A DNA stretch of 64,000 nucleotides. Source: Saccharomonospora marina XMU15 (GTDB lineage Bacteria; Actinomycetota; Actinomycetes; Mycobacteriales; Pseudonocardiaceae). The stretch is taken from positions 5,896,527-5,960,526 of the forward strand of contig NZ_CM001439.1 of assembly GCF_000244955.1 (NCBI RefSeq), read 5' to 3'. Under the pieces are notes generated by a model. That model had not been told where the DNA came from. It worked only from the letters and a program-made list of their open reading frames with translations, and searched no databases. Shown here piece after piece: positions 49,984 through 59,262 of this stretch. Every line of letters begins with the position of its first letter. Position 1 is the first letter of the stretch. The position numbers and the translations under genes are program-made.

Positions 49984-52113
49984 GTGAAGAAGCTCGGCGC
50001 GTTCGCGCTGGCACTGGTGTTCCTGATCGGTAACGCGGCGCTCGGTGCTTCCGGGCAGGCCGCGGCGCAGCCCGCGGTGCGGTCGCCGGAATGGCTGCGG
50101 CTGGACATCGAGCGGATGACACCGAGACTGGCCACGCCGGATGAGGACACGCTGCGCGTCACGGGCAGCGTCACCAACGTCGGCGACCGCCGGATCAGCG
50201 ACATCGTCGCGCGGCTGCAGATCGGGCAACGGCAGGGCACCGAAAGACAGCTGCGTTCCACGCTCACCGGCTCCCCCGCCACTGACGCGGGCGCCTCCGA
50301 GTGGTCGGAGGTGGCCACCACCCTCGAGCCCGGGCAAAGTGCCGAGCTGTCCATCGAGGTGCCACTGGCCGAACTCGGTTTGTCCGCGCCTGGCGTCTAC
50401 CCGCTGCTGGTCAACGTCAACGGAACCCCTGCCTACGGCGGCGCCGCCCGACTGGCCGCGGTCAACCTGTTGCTGCCCGTCATCGACCCGCCCGCCGAGA
50501 CCCCGCCGGTCGCGGTCTCGGTGTTGTGGCCCATCACCTCCGCGCCGAAACTGGTCGCCGACCCCCACGACGGACCGGTGGTGCTCGCCGACGACCGACT
50601 CGCCGAGGAACTCGCTCCTGGGGGCAGGCTCGACGCACTTGTCACGGCGGCCTCGGCATACCGCGACAACCCGGACGTGTTCGGGTCGCTGTGCTTCGCG
50701 GTCGATCCGGATCTGCTGGAGACGGTGGCCGCCATGGCGGAGGGCTACCAGGTGCAAAGCCCAACCGGGCCGGTGCAGGGCAGCGGCCGCGAGCAGGCGG
50801 CCCGCTGGCTGCAGGCGCTACGGGAGCTGGTCTCGGGTCACTGTGTGGTGCAAATCCCTTACGCCGACGCCGACCTCGGCGCGCTGTCGAAGGTATCGAC
50901 ACGGACGGACCTCGTCGCCGACGCGGTGAACAACAGCGCGGCGATACTGAACCTGCTGCGCGTGCAACCGAGGGCCGGAGTGCTGTGGCCGAACGGTTCG
51001 CTCGGTGACGCCGCGCTGCGGTCGGCGGCGGGCGCGGGCACTACGACGGTGCTGACCGACCCGGCACAGCTCGGCGCGAACGCCTCCGACAGCACTGCGA
51101 TGACGACGACAGCGGGTGTGAACGCGCTCGGCTACGACAGCCTGGTCGCCTCGGCCTTCGCAGGCACGGCCAGAGCCGACTCCGTAGCCAACCAGCCCAA
51201 CGTCGCCACCCAGAACGGGCTGGCGACACTGGCCTTTCGGGCAGGTCTCGGCGACGAGACGGCGGAGGCGCCGGTGCTCGTCGCGCCACCGCACGGCTGG
51301 GACGCCTCGGAGCCGGAACTGCACTCGCTGCTTGGCTCGCTGGCACGACTGCACGAGGAACGGATGCTGACCCCGGCTCCGCTGGACGACCTGCTGGCCA
51401 CGCCCGCAGGCGGCAACGCCGTACTGGACGGCGCCGACGGTGCCGACCTGGCGGGTTCGCCGGTGTCTGACGAGGTCGTCGCGGGACTGTCCGACATCGA
51501 GGCCACCGCCGCCGACCTGCAGCGCGCCATGTCGGTGGACCCGACGAGGCAGGTGCAGCCGATCAGCCTGATCCAACCACTGCACAACGCAGTGCTGAGG
51601 GCCACGTCGACGGCGTGGGACAGCCCCTTCGAACGCACCGCCGCGGCGACCGCGGCACGCACGCAACTGGAAAGCCTGGGCAACCAGGTGACCGTGACGA
51701 CCCCGTCCCAGCCGGTTTCCCTCGCGTCCGGGTCGAGTCCACTTCCGGTGACCCTGAGCAACGCGCTGCCGGTCGCGGTCACGGTGCGTATCAACCTCGA
51801 CAACAGCGCCGGACTGCGGACCGATCGGGTGCAGGACACGCCGCTGGCGGCCAACAGCAGGGTCGGCAGGCTCATTCCCGCGGAGGCGCTTCGGTCCGGC
51901 CGGTTCAGCGTGGACGTGTCGCTCACCACGCCCGGCGGCACGGAACTGGGAACCCCGGCGAGGCTGGAACTGACCTCCAACGAGTTCGGTGTCGTCACGG
52001 TCGTACTGACCGCGACGGCGGCGGGCGCGCTGTTCCTGCTCGGGGGCCGCCGTATCTACCGCAGGGTGCGGCAACGCGGGCAGGAAGGGCAGGCCGGTTC
52101 CCGCCCCAAGTAG
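49984..52113 (+). CDS. DUF6049 secreted/membrane protein (Rv3909-like)
   Basis: 709 residues. Signal peptide at the start (KKLGAFALALVFLIGNAALG), a long extracytoplasmic region with beta-rich domains (VTGSVTNVGDRRISDIVARL is an Ig-like start), and one C-terminal membrane helix (VVTVVLTATAAGALFLLGG) with a basic end. GTG at 49984 follows the nudix stop by 7 nt. It is upstream of murJ in many actinobacteria, so a link to the peptidoglycan machinery is inferred. Confidence 0.92.
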   Translation: MKKLGAFALALVFLIGNAALGASGQAAAQPAVRSPEWLRLDIERMTPRLATPDEDTLRVTGSVTNVGDRRISDIVARLQIGQRQGTERQLRSTLTGSPATDAGASEWSEVATTLEPGQSAELSIEVPLAELGLSAPGVYPLLVNVNGTPAYGGAARLAAVNLLLPVIDPPAETPPVAVSVLWPITSAPKLVADPHDGPVVLADDRLAEELAPGGRLDALVTAASAYRDNPDVFGSLCFAVDPDLLETVAAMAEGYQVQSPTGPVQGSGREQAARWLQALRELVSGHCVVQIPYADADLGALSKVSTRTDLVADAVNNSAAILNLLRVQPRAGVLWPNGSLGDAALRSAAGAGTTTVLTDPAQLGANASDSTAMTTTAGVNALGYDSLVASAFAGTARADSVANQPNVATQNGLATLAFRAGLGDETAEAPVLVAPPHGWDASEPELHSLLGSLARLHEERMLTPAPLDDLLATPAGGNAVLDGADGADLAGSPVSDEVVAGLSDIEATAADLQRAMSVDPTRQVQPISLIQPLHNAVLRATSTAWDSPFERTAAATAARTQLESLGNQVTVTTPSQPVSLASGSSPLPVTLSNALPVAVTVRINLDNSAGLRTDRVQDTPLAANSRVGRLIPAEALRSGRFSVDVSLTTPGGTELGTPARLELTSNEFGVVTVVLTATAAGALFLLGGRRIYRRVRQRGQEGQAGSRPK

Positions 52114-52207
52114 GTCGAGCAGGCCACGTTTGGCGGAGCACGGCTGAGTTCCCACGGTCGGCCGGATTACCCTGAACCGACCGAGCTGACCGGCGAAGAT
52201 TGGGTAG

Positions 52208-54487
52208 GTGTTGGACGAGGAGCTGGGCTGGCCGCCCGAGCGTGGGGGCGGGCCTCCACGCCAGGAGCGGGTGCCGCCACGACCTCCGGTCCGCAGGCCA
52301 CCACCACCGCCGCCGGAGCAACCGCCACGCAGGCGCCAGCCGCCACCCGAGCACAGGGACGGGCAGCCACCGAAGAGACCCGACGACGCGAACCAGCCAC
52401 CCCCGCGCTACCGGGAACAGCCACCGCAGCGGCCGAGGCAGCAACCGGTCCGCAGGCCACCGCCTCCCGCGGGCCCGCCACCGGCAGGCCCGCCGCCCGC
52501 TGCGCCACCGCATGCGCCACCGCCTGGTGGGCCACCTCCGGGTCCGCCACCCGGTCCACCTGGTCCACCGCCACCTGGTCCACCGCCGCCCGGTCCACCG
52601 CCGCCCGGTCCACCGCCACGGCGCGGGCGCCCGCCCGAAACCCGGTCGAGACCGGTCCGGCCGTGGCGGCAGGACCAGCGGGGTTCGCGGCGATCCCCGA
52701 CCGGCTCCGACGACGGCCAAGCCACCGTGTTCATTCCCCGCCGGGTGCCTCCCGGCGCGCGCTGGCCTGCCGCCGACCCGGACGTGTTGCGACCGTACGA
52801 CGAGCTCGCCACGCGCATGATGCCGCGCATCGCCGCCGAACCCATCGGCGAGCGACTGCCGGAAGTGCAGCTGGAGCGGCCGAAAGCGGGCGCCGAGCAG
52901 GCACCGTCGCTGGCCAGGTCCAGCGGTCGGATGGCGATCGCCACGCTGACCAGCCGAATCACCGGCTTCGCGTGGAAGGTCATGCTCGCGTGGGTGGCGA
53001 CGCTCGGCGTGTTGTACGACTCGTTCACCGTCGCCAACACGCTTCCGCTCATCATCAACGAGCTGCTGCTCGGTGGCGTGCTGACCAGTGTGGTCGTGCC
53101 GTTGCTGGTGCGCTCGCAGGACGACGACGACGGCGGTGAGGCCTACACCCAGCGGTTGCTGACGATGGCGATCACGGTGCTCGGCATCGGCGCGATCGTG
53201 TCCACCGCCGCGGCGCCGTGGCTGACCGCGCTGCTCATGAACGACACGGGCGACGCGAACCCGCAGCTGGCGACGTGGTTCGCCTACCTGCTGCTGCCCG
53301 GCCTGCTGTTCTACGGGCTGTTCGCGGTGCTGTCGGCCATCCTCAACGCCAAGCAGATCTTCGGCCCCGCGCAGTGGGCACCGGTGGTGAACAACCTGGT
53401 CATCTTCGCCACGATCGGGGCGTTCGCGCTGGTGCCGGGCGACCCGACCATCGTGCCGACCCAGATGAGCGACCCGCAGGTGCTGGTGCTCGGAATCGGT
53501 GTGCTCACCGCGATGGTGGCCCAGGCGCTGTTCCTGCTACCGCCACTGCGCAGGTCGGGTTTCCGTTTCCAGTGGCGCTGGGGCATCGACGACCGGCTCA
53601 AGGAGTTCGGCGGCCTCGCGCTGTGGATCCTCGGCTACGTCGCCGTCAGCCAGGTCGGCATGGTCATCAACACGCGCGTGCTCACCGCGGGAGCCGCGGG
53701 AGGACCGTCGATCTACTCCAACGCCTGGCTGCTGTTCCAGTTGCCCTACGGCGTGATCGGCGTCTCGCTGCTCACCGCGCTGATGCCCAGGATGAGCAGG
53801 GCGGCCGCCGACCGCGACTACCGGCGACTCATCGGCGACCTGTCGTACGGCTCCCGCCTCACCACACTGCTGCTGCTGCCGGTTTCGGCGGTCATGGCGG
53901 TCGCGGGCACCTCCATCGGCATCGCGCTGTTCGCGCTCGGCAGGGGATCGGTGGCCGACGCCGAGCGGCTGGGTGAGGCACTCGCCGTCTCGGCGTTCGG
54001 GCTGCTTCCGTACGCGCTGGTGATGCTGCAGATGCGGGTGTTCTACGCGATGAAGGACTCCCGCACCCCGACCCTGATCATGGTCGTGATGACGGCGGTC
54101 AAGATCCCGCTGCTGTACCTGGCCTCCTCGCAGCTGAGCCCTGTGAACGTCGTGCTCGGTGTGATGATGGTGAACTCGCTGGTGTTCGTGGTGGGCGCCG
54201 TCATGGGCCAGGTGTGGCTGTGGGTCAAGCTGGGCAACCTGCGCAGCAAGCGGGTGCTGGGCGTGATCCTGTTCACCGTGGTCGCGAGTGGTCTCGGAGT
54301 GCTGGCGGCCGCGCTGGTGGGGATGCTCGTCCCGGACGCGCTCGGCCCGATCGGACAGGCTTGGGTCAAGCTGTTCCTGCAGGGAGCAGTGGGCATCGGG
54401 GTGTCGTTCGGCGTGCTGCTCGCCCTCAAGGTGGACGAGCTCGCTCCGGTCAAACGAAGGATCACCCAGTTGCTCGGGCGCGCTTAA
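52208..54487 (+). CDS. murJ: Lipid II flippase MurJ (MviN) with long Pro-rich N-terminus
   Basis: 759 residues. Residues 1 to about 235 are disordered, with runs of Pro and repeated PPGPPPPGP (about 110-135). The MurJ core then has about 14 helices (MAIATLTSRITGFAWKVMLA, FTVANTLPLIINELLLGGVL, TALMPRMSRAAADRDYRRLI). It flips lipid II across the membrane. In mycobacteria a homologue is fused to a pseudokinase; here the pseudokinase is the next gene. GTG 52208 is used; TTG 52211 is an alternative. Confidence 0.95.
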   Translation: MLDEELGWPPERGGGPPRQERVPPRPPVRRPPPPPPEQPPRRRQPPPEHRDGQPPKRPDDANQPPPRYREQPPQRPRQQPVRRPPPPAGPPPAGPPPAAPPHAPPPGGPPPGPPPGPPGPPPPGPPPPGPPPPGPPPRRGRPPETRSRPVRPWRQDQRGSRRSPTGSDDGQATVFIPRRVPPGARWPAADPDVLRPYDELATRMMPRIAAEPIGERLPEVQLERPKAGAEQAPSLARSSGRMAIATLTSRITGFAWKVMLAWVATLGVLYDSFTVANTLPLIINELLLGGVLTSVVVPLLVRSQDDDDGGEAYTQRLLTMAITVLGIGAIVSTAAAPWLTALLMNDTGDANPQLATWFAYLLLPGLLFYGLFAVLSAILNAKQIFGPAQWAPVVNNLVIFATIGAFALVPGDPTIVPTQMSDPQVLVLGIGVLTAMVAQALFLLPPLRRSGFRFQWRWGIDDRLKEFGGLALWILGYVAVSQVGMVINTRVLTAGAAGGPSIYSNAWLLFQLPYGVIGVSLLTALMPRMSRAAADRDYRRLIGDLSYGSRLTTLLLLPVSAVMAVAGTSIGIALFALGRGSVADAERLGEALAVSAFGLLPYALVMLQMRVFYAMKDSRTPTLIMVVMTAVKIPLLYLASSQLSPVNVVLGVMMVNSLVFVVGAVMGQVWLWVKLGNLRSKRVLGVILFTVVASGLGVLAAALVGMLVPDALGPIGQAWVKLFLQGAVGIGVSFGVLLALKVDELAPVKRRITQLLGRA

Positions 54488-54581
54488 CCCGCTTGGCCCA
54501 GATGCTACACGGTGAGGGACGCGGTTCACGTACCCTCACTCACAGAGGAGACGAGCGTTCAGGTAGGGGGTCCGACCGACA

Positions 54582-56135
54582 GTGGGCATCCGTACACGTG
54601 GTGGGTCGCTGGCGCCCGGCGGGGTCGTCGGCGACGGCCGCTACCGGCTGCTCGCCCAGTTCGGTATCGACGAGCGCGCAGGCGCTCACCTGTGGCGAGC
54701 CAGGGACGGACAGCTGCGTCGCGACGTCGCGCTCACCATGCTCGTCGGAGATCCCGCGGACGCCGAGGCCGCCAGGCGGGGAAGGCGCACGCTGGAGCGG
54801 GCCGCTCACGCGGCCAAGTTCAGTCATCCGGGTGTGGCCCGGGTGCTCGACGTGCTGTCGCTGGGCAACGGCATCAGCTCCAGCGAGGGATTGCTCGGCA
54901 TCGTGGTCGCCGAGTGGACGAAAGGCACAGACCTCGTCGATCTCGTCGCGGATCGACCAGTCGAGCCCGCCACCGCCGCGCGGATGGTGCAAGCGCTTGC
55001 CGAGTCGGTCGAGCAGGCCCACCAGTCCGGCCTCGTGCTGGGTATCGACCACCCGCAGCGGCTGCGGATGACGCCGAACGGCAAGCTGCGCCTCGCCTTC
55101 CCCGGGCCGCTCCCCGAAACCACACTGCGCGATGACGTCAAGGCACTCGGCGCGGTGCTGTACCTGCTGCTCACCGGACGCTGGGCGCTGGAGGGTGGTC
55201 CACCCGCCCTGCCCGCCGCACCTCGTTCCCCCGGTGGAAGGGTCGTGCCCGCCCGCGCCGTGGTTCCCAGGGTCCCCGAGGAGCTGTCGGCCCTCGCGGT
55301 GCGCACCATCGAGGACGGGGGCCAGGGCGGCATCCGCACCAGCGCCGCGATCCTGCGGGTGCTCGAAAAGGTGGCCGAGGACGCCGAGCGCACCCAGCTC
55401 ATCAAACAGAGCGGGCAGGAAGGCGATTCCGACGTCGACTCCGACGGCGCGGTGTGGACCACCAAGAAACCGGTGAAGGACGCGCGAAGCCGCAGAAGGC
55501 TGGCGCTCGGCGTGACCGTGCTGGTCGTCGCCGCGGTCGGCATCCTGGCCTGGCTCGGCATGATGGCGATCAGCTTCTTCCAGGACGACCCTTCGGCGAG
55601 CGGACCTCCGGTTAATCTGGCGGAGCAGACCGCAACGCGGCAACCGCAATCACCGCAGCAGAGCAAGCCCCCTCCCGCTCCCAAGGTCACGACGGGCAAC
55701 CCGGTGCCGCCGAGCGACATCGACGTGTACAACCCCGAAGGTGACGGCGACGGCGTCGCCGAGGCGCCATACGCGATCGACGGCGACGCCACCACGACCT
55801 GGCGTACCGACGAGTACCGCCAGCAGTTCCCGGCCTTCAAGAGCGGGGTCGGCCTCGTCGCGACCTTCGACGAGCCGATCAACCTTTCGAAGGTGCGGAT
55901 CACCGCGGACAGCCCTGGCACCTCGGTGGAGGTCCGGGTCGCCGACAGCGCCGACGCCGACCTCGACGAGACCAGGGTGGTCGCTTCGGGAAACCTCGAA
56001 GGCAGCCAGACCGAGCTCTCGCTGTCGCAGCCGACGCAGGCGCAGTACGTCATCGTGTGGGTGACAAGGCTGTCCGGTCAGGAGCCCGAGTACGCCTCCG
56101 AGTTCGGTGAACTGCTGTTCCTACCCGCGCGGTGA
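54582..56135 (+). CDS. Membrane pseudokinase with discoidin-like extracellular domain
   Basis: 517 residues. Kinase-like domain (about 15-270): GDGRYRLLAQFGID and VALTMLVGD with no active-site Lys (VALK becomes VALT), no HRD (reads GIDHPQRLRM) and no DFG, so it is a pseudokinase. One membrane helix (about 308-330, LGVTVLVVAAVGILAWLGMM) and a Pro/Gln linker follow. The extracellular end resembles an F5/8-type discoidin domain (YNPEGDGDGVAEAPYAIDGD, then ATTTWRTDEY). It corresponds to the C-terminal half of mycobacterial MviN (Rv3910), which binds FhaA. GTG at 54582. Confidence 0.88.
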   Translation: MGIRTRGGSLAPGGVVGDGRYRLLAQFGIDERAGAHLWRARDGQLRRDVALTMLVGDPADAEAARRGRRTLERAAHAAKFSHPGVARVLDVLSLGNGISSSEGLLGIVVAEWTKGTDLVDLVADRPVEPATAARMVQALAESVEQAHQSGLVLGIDHPQRLRMTPNGKLRLAFPGPLPETTLRDDVKALGAVLYLLLTGRWALEGGPPALPAAPRSPGGRVVPARAVVPRVPEELSALAVRTIEDGGQGGIRTSAAILRVLEKVAEDAERTQLIKQSGQEGDSDVDSDGAVWTTKKPVKDARSRRRLALGVTVLVVAAVGILAWLGMMAISFFQDDPSASGPPVNLAEQTATRQPQSPQQSKPPPAPKVTTGNPVPPSDIDVYNPEGDGDGVAEAPYAIDGDATTTWRTDEYRQQFPAFKSGVGLVATFDEPINLSKVRITADSPGTSVEVRVADSADADLDETRVVASGNLEGSQTELSLSQPTQAQYVIVWVTRLSGQEPEYASEFGELLFLPAR

Positions 56136-56181
56136 GCGCCACTAGCCGGGTCTGCGTGGCCGGGGGAGATGACACCCTTAG

Positions 56182-56187
56182 TAGTCT
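56182..56187 (+). promoter_or_regulatory. -10 hexamer for leaderless sigM mRNA
   Basis: TAGTCT ends 6 nt before the GTG at 56194. An ECF-type autoregulatory promoter was looked for and not seen. Confidence 0.4.
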
Positions 56188-56193
56188 CTCCGC

Positions 56194-56796
56194 GTGACCG
56201 CACCAGCGCCCACCGATGCCGATCTGATCGCGGCCCACACGGCTGGGGACCCGCATGCCTTCAACGAACTCGTCCGGCGGCACCGGGACAGGATGTGGGC
56301 AGTCGCGCTGCGCACGGTGAGGGACCCGGAGGAAGCGGCGGACGCGCTGCAGGACGCGTTCATATCGGCGTTTCGCGCCGCCGCGAACTTCAGGGCCGAG
56401 TCCCAGGTGACGACGTGGCTGCACCGGATCGTCGTGAACGCGTGCCTGGACAGGGTGCGCAGGCGGCAGGCGAGACCTACCGTGCCGTTGCCGGAGAACG
56501 GCGGCAACGAGCCCGCCGTTCCTCGTGACTCGATGGCGGAACGAGAGACGAGGCTGGTCATCAGGCAGGCCCTCGACGAGCTTCCCGAGGAGCAGCGCGT
56601 GCCGATCGTGCTGGTGGATGTCGAAGGCTACTCGGTCGCGGAGACGGCGCGGATGCTCGACATCGCGGAAGGAACCGTGAAGAGCAGGTGTGCCCGAGGA
56701 CGCGCCAAACTGGCCAAACTTCTGGGGCATCTGCGGAACCCCGGTAGCGAGGGTGACGTCCCAACTCACGAAAGCAAATCCGGGGAGGGACGATGA
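56194..56796 (+). CDS. sigM: ECF sigma factor SigM
   Basis: 200 residues. Region 2 (FNELVRRHRDRMWAVALRTV, DPEEAADALQDAFISAFRAA) binds the -10, and region 4 (LPEEQRVPIVLVDVEGYSVA, EGTVKSRCARGRAKLAKLL) the -35. It is an alternative sigma factor with its anti-sigma next to it. Position matches the conserved sigM locus between murJ and trxB. The TGA overlaps the ATG of the anti-sigma gene. Confidence 0.95.
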   Translation: MTAPAPTDADLIAAHTAGDPHAFNELVRRHRDRMWAVALRTVRDPEEAADALQDAFISAFRAAANFRAESQVTTWLHRIVVNACLDRVRRRQARPTVPLPENGGNEPAVPRDSMAERETRLVIRQALDELPEEQRVPIVLVDVEGYSVAETARMLDIAEGTVKSRCARGRAKLAKLLGHLRNPGSEGDVPTHESKSGEGR

Positions 56797-57557
56797 CGGA
56801 CGAAGGCACGGGGCAGGATCGGGTTCTCGGCCCCCCGTGGTCTGTCGACGTGCTCGCCGACCTGCACGCCGGGGTGCTGGACGAGCGGGAGGCGGAACGG
56901 CTGTGGCCTCAGGTGGAGGCCGACCCACAGGCGCGCGCCATCATCGAGGCCCTCGAGGCGACCACGGCCGATCTCGCCCAACTCGGTTCGCAACCGGTGG
57001 AACCCGTACCCGCCGACGTGGCGGCGCGCATCGATGCCGCGCTCGCGCAGGAGCAGGCCGCGGCGAACGGCTCGAACGTCGTGAGCCTTGCCGCCGCGAG
57101 GCGCCGCCGCAACCGCATCGCGGGCTGGGGCGGTGGCTTCCTCGCCGCCGCCGCCGCAGTGGTCGCGGCCGTGCTGATCGCCGTCCCCGGAGGCGACGAC
57201 AGCACCACCCCCGGTGTCGCGCAGCCCGCGCCCTCCGACGAACCGGTTTCCGGCTCGCCGTCGTTGACGCTGGACAGCGGCGGCCTCGAAGCTGCGGTCG
57301 GGGAGGTCAACGGTGTGCGCGACTTCGGCCCACTCGGCAACGAGGCTCGGCTCGACGCCTGCCTGCAAGCGGGAGGTATCGACCCCGACACCAAGCCGGT
57401 AGGCATCCGGCCCGCGACCATCGACGGGCAGGAAGCCGTCATCGTGCTCTACACCACAGGTGAGCTCGCGCAGTTCCGGCTCGTGGCGCTCGCGCCCGAC
57501 TGCGGCCCCGACAACCCCGGTCTGCTGCTCGACGAGACCGTCGGCAGGGGCGGCTGA
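56793..57557 (+). CDS. Anti-sigma-M factor, membrane (RsmA-like)
   Basis: 254 residues. N-terminal domain of about 115 residues in the cytoplasm (DVLADLHAGVLDEREAERLW and DVAARIDAALAQEQ), a basic patch RRRRNR, one membrane helix (WGGGFLAAAAAVVAAVLIAV), and an extracytoplasmic domain with a Cys pair (DACLQAGG, PDCGPDNP). The classic Zn-anti-sigma HxxxCxxC is not present. ATG overlaps sigM by 4 nt, so expression is coupled. It sequesters SigM by inference from position. Confidence 0.87.
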   Translation: MTDEGTGQDRVLGPPWSVDVLADLHAGVLDEREAERLWPQVEADPQARAIIEALEATTADLAQLGSQPVEPVPADVAARIDAALAQEQAAANGSNVVSLAAARRRRNRIAGWGGGFLAAAAAVVAAVLIAVPGGDDSTTPGVAQPAPSDEPVSGSPSLTLDSGGLEAAVGEVNGVRDFGPLGNEARLDACLQAGGIDPDTKPVGIRPATIDGQEAVIVLYTTGELAQFRLVALAPDCGPDNPGLLLDETVGRGG

Positions 57558-57627
57558 AGCCACGACAAGACTCGATCTTCCATGGCATGGAATGAGTCGA
57601 CCGTTCACTCGCGGCGCTCGTCACGTT

Positions 57628-57654
57628 GGGAACACTCACACCTAGGATCGTGTT
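57628..57654 (+). promoter_or_regulatory. SigH/SigR-type promoter of trxBA
   Basis: GGGAAC (57628-57633), 18 nt, GTT (57652-57654). This matches the GGAAC/T-N18-GTT consensus of thiol-stress ECF sigma factors. A TANNNT (TAGGAT, 57643-57648) in between may give a second vegetative promoter. Confidence 0.65.
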
Positions 57655-57692
57655 GAGCCGGGTGACAGGTGTTGTCGAAGCGGAGGTCACTG

Positions 57693-58688
57693 GTGGCTGA
57701 AGAGCAAGTCCGTAACCTGATCATCGTGGGGTCAGGTCCGGCCGGGTACACGGCCGCCGTGTACGCGGCGCGTGCCCAACTGGAGCCGTTGGTGTTCGAG
57801 GGCTCGCAGTACGGCGGCGCGCTCATGACGACGACCGAGGTGGAGAACTACCCAGGCTTTCGGTCCGGCATCCAGGGCCCCGAGCTCATGGAAGAGATGC
57901 GCGAGCAGGCCAAGACGTTCGGTGCCGATCTGCGGGCCGAGGACGTCGAGGAACTCGACGTGGTGGGCCAGGTCAAGTACGTCACGGCGGGCGGCAAGCG
58001 GTACGCCGCGAAAGCGGTGATCCTGGCCATGGGCGCGGCAGCGCGCTACCTCGGCGTGCCCGGTGAGCAGGAGCTGCTCGGGCGCGGTGTGTCGGCGTGC
58101 GCCACCTGTGACGGGTTCTTCTTCCGTGACCAGGACATCGCCGTGGTCGGTGGTGGTGACTCCGCGATGGAGGAGGCCACCTTCCTCACCAAGTTCGCCC
58201 GCACCGTCACGATCGTGCACCGGCGCGAGGAGTTCCGCGCCTCCAAGATCATGCTGGAGCGTGCGCGCGCGAACGAGAAGATCCGGTGGAAGCTGAACTC
58301 GCAAGTCGCCGAGGTGCTCGGTGACGGCAAGGTCTCCGGGCTGCGGCTGAAGGACACCGTCACCGGCGAGGAATCGACCCTGGATGTCACCGGGTTCTTC
58401 GTCGCCATCGGCCACGACCCCCGTAGTCAGCTGGTGCGTGGCCAGGTCGACCTCGACGACGAGGGCTACGTACTCACCAAGGGCCGCACGTCCTACACCA
58501 ACGTCGAGGGCGTCTTCGCGGCAGGCGACCTTGTCGACCACATCTACCGGCAGGCCGTCACGGCCGCCGGATCGGGTTGCTCGGCGGCCATCGACGCGGA
58601 ACGGTGGCTGGCGGAGAACGCCGGTGTGGAGGAAGCTGCCGAGGCGTCCGAACTGGTGGGCGGCGGCTACGCGGCCCGCGCGAACTGA
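57693..58688 (+). CDS. trxB: Thioredoxin-disulfide reductase
   Basis: 331 residues. FAD-binding [15 protein letters not shown], redox pair C136-A-T-C139, NADPH-binding [11 protein letters not shown], and late [19 protein letters not shown]. It reduces thioredoxin with NADPH. GTG at 57693 follows GGAGG (57681-57685), better than the earlier start. It is followed by trxA after 36 nt and has a thiol-stress promoter upstream. Confidence 0.97.
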   Translation: MAEEQVRNLIIVGSGPAGYTAAVYAARAQLEPLVFEGSQYGGALMTTTEVENYPGFRSGIQGPELMEEMREQAKTFGADLRAEDVEELDVVGQVKYVTAGGKRYAAKAVILAMGAAARYLGVPGEQELLGRGVSACATCDGFFFRDQDIAVVGGGDSAMEEATFLTKFARTVTIVHRREEFRASKIMLERARANEKIRWKLNSQVAEVLGDGKVSGLRLKDTVTGEESTLDVTGFFVAIGHDPRSQLVRGQVDLDDEGYVLTKGRTSYTNVEGVFAAGDLVDHIYRQAVTAAGSGCSAAIDAERWLAENAGVEEAAEASELVGGGYAARAN

Positions 58689-58724
58689 CCGGTCCAGGCC
58701 GAAAAACCACGACGGGAGTTACAG

Positions 58725-59048
58725 ATGACCGACACCGTGAAGGTGACCGACTCCAGCTTCGCCGACGACGTGCTCGGCAGCGACAAGCCAGTGCTCGTCG
58801 ACTTCTGGGCCACCTGGTGCGGGCCGTGCAAGATGGTGGCGCCTGTGCTGGAGGAGATCGCGACGGAACACGGTGACAAGCTGCGGGTCGCCAAGCTGGA
58901 CGTCGACGAGAACCCGAACACGGCGAGGGACTACCAGGTCATGTCGATCCCGACGCTGATCCTGTTCAAGGGCGGCAGGCCGGTGAAGCAGATCGTCGGA
59001 GCGAAGCCGAAGGCAGCACTACTGTCCGACCTTTCGGATGTGCTCTGA
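58725..59048 (+). CDS. trxA: Thioredoxin
   Basis: 107 residues. [11 protein letters not shown] carries the redox Cys pair (C32, C35), and the cis-Pro loop reads [13 protein letters not shown]. It is the electron donor to reductases and peroxiredoxins in the cytoplasm. GGGAG lies upstream. A strong terminator follows. Confidence 0.97.
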   Translation: MTDTVKVTDSSFADDVLGSDKPVLVDFWATWCGPCKMVAPVLEEIATEHGDKLRVAKLDVDENPNTARDYQVMSIPTLILFKGGRPVKQIVGAKPKAALLSDLSDVL

Positions 59049-59069
59049 AAGGCACGCGTGACGGCGGCG

Positions 59070-59110
59070 AAACCCGGGGGCAAGTGCGACACGCCCCCGG
59101 GTTTCTTGTT
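59070..59110 (+). terminator. Intrinsic terminator of trxBA
   Basis: AAACCCGGGGGC (59070-59081) and GCCCCCGGGTTT (59093-59104) form a perfect 12-bp stem with an 11-nt loop; CTTGTT follows. Confidence 0.9.
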
Positions 59111-59262
59111 GCCCGGCCGGGCGAGCGGAACCCCTCGTACGGACCAGCCCTGCGCGCTGTCGCGGAGTCCACAGGGCACAATAGGGGCCGCGGGGCCGCC
59201 CGGCCCTGAACGTTCTGTAAAGCATCGAGTGCACTAGGTGCCCAAGGAAGAGCGAGGAGTGC

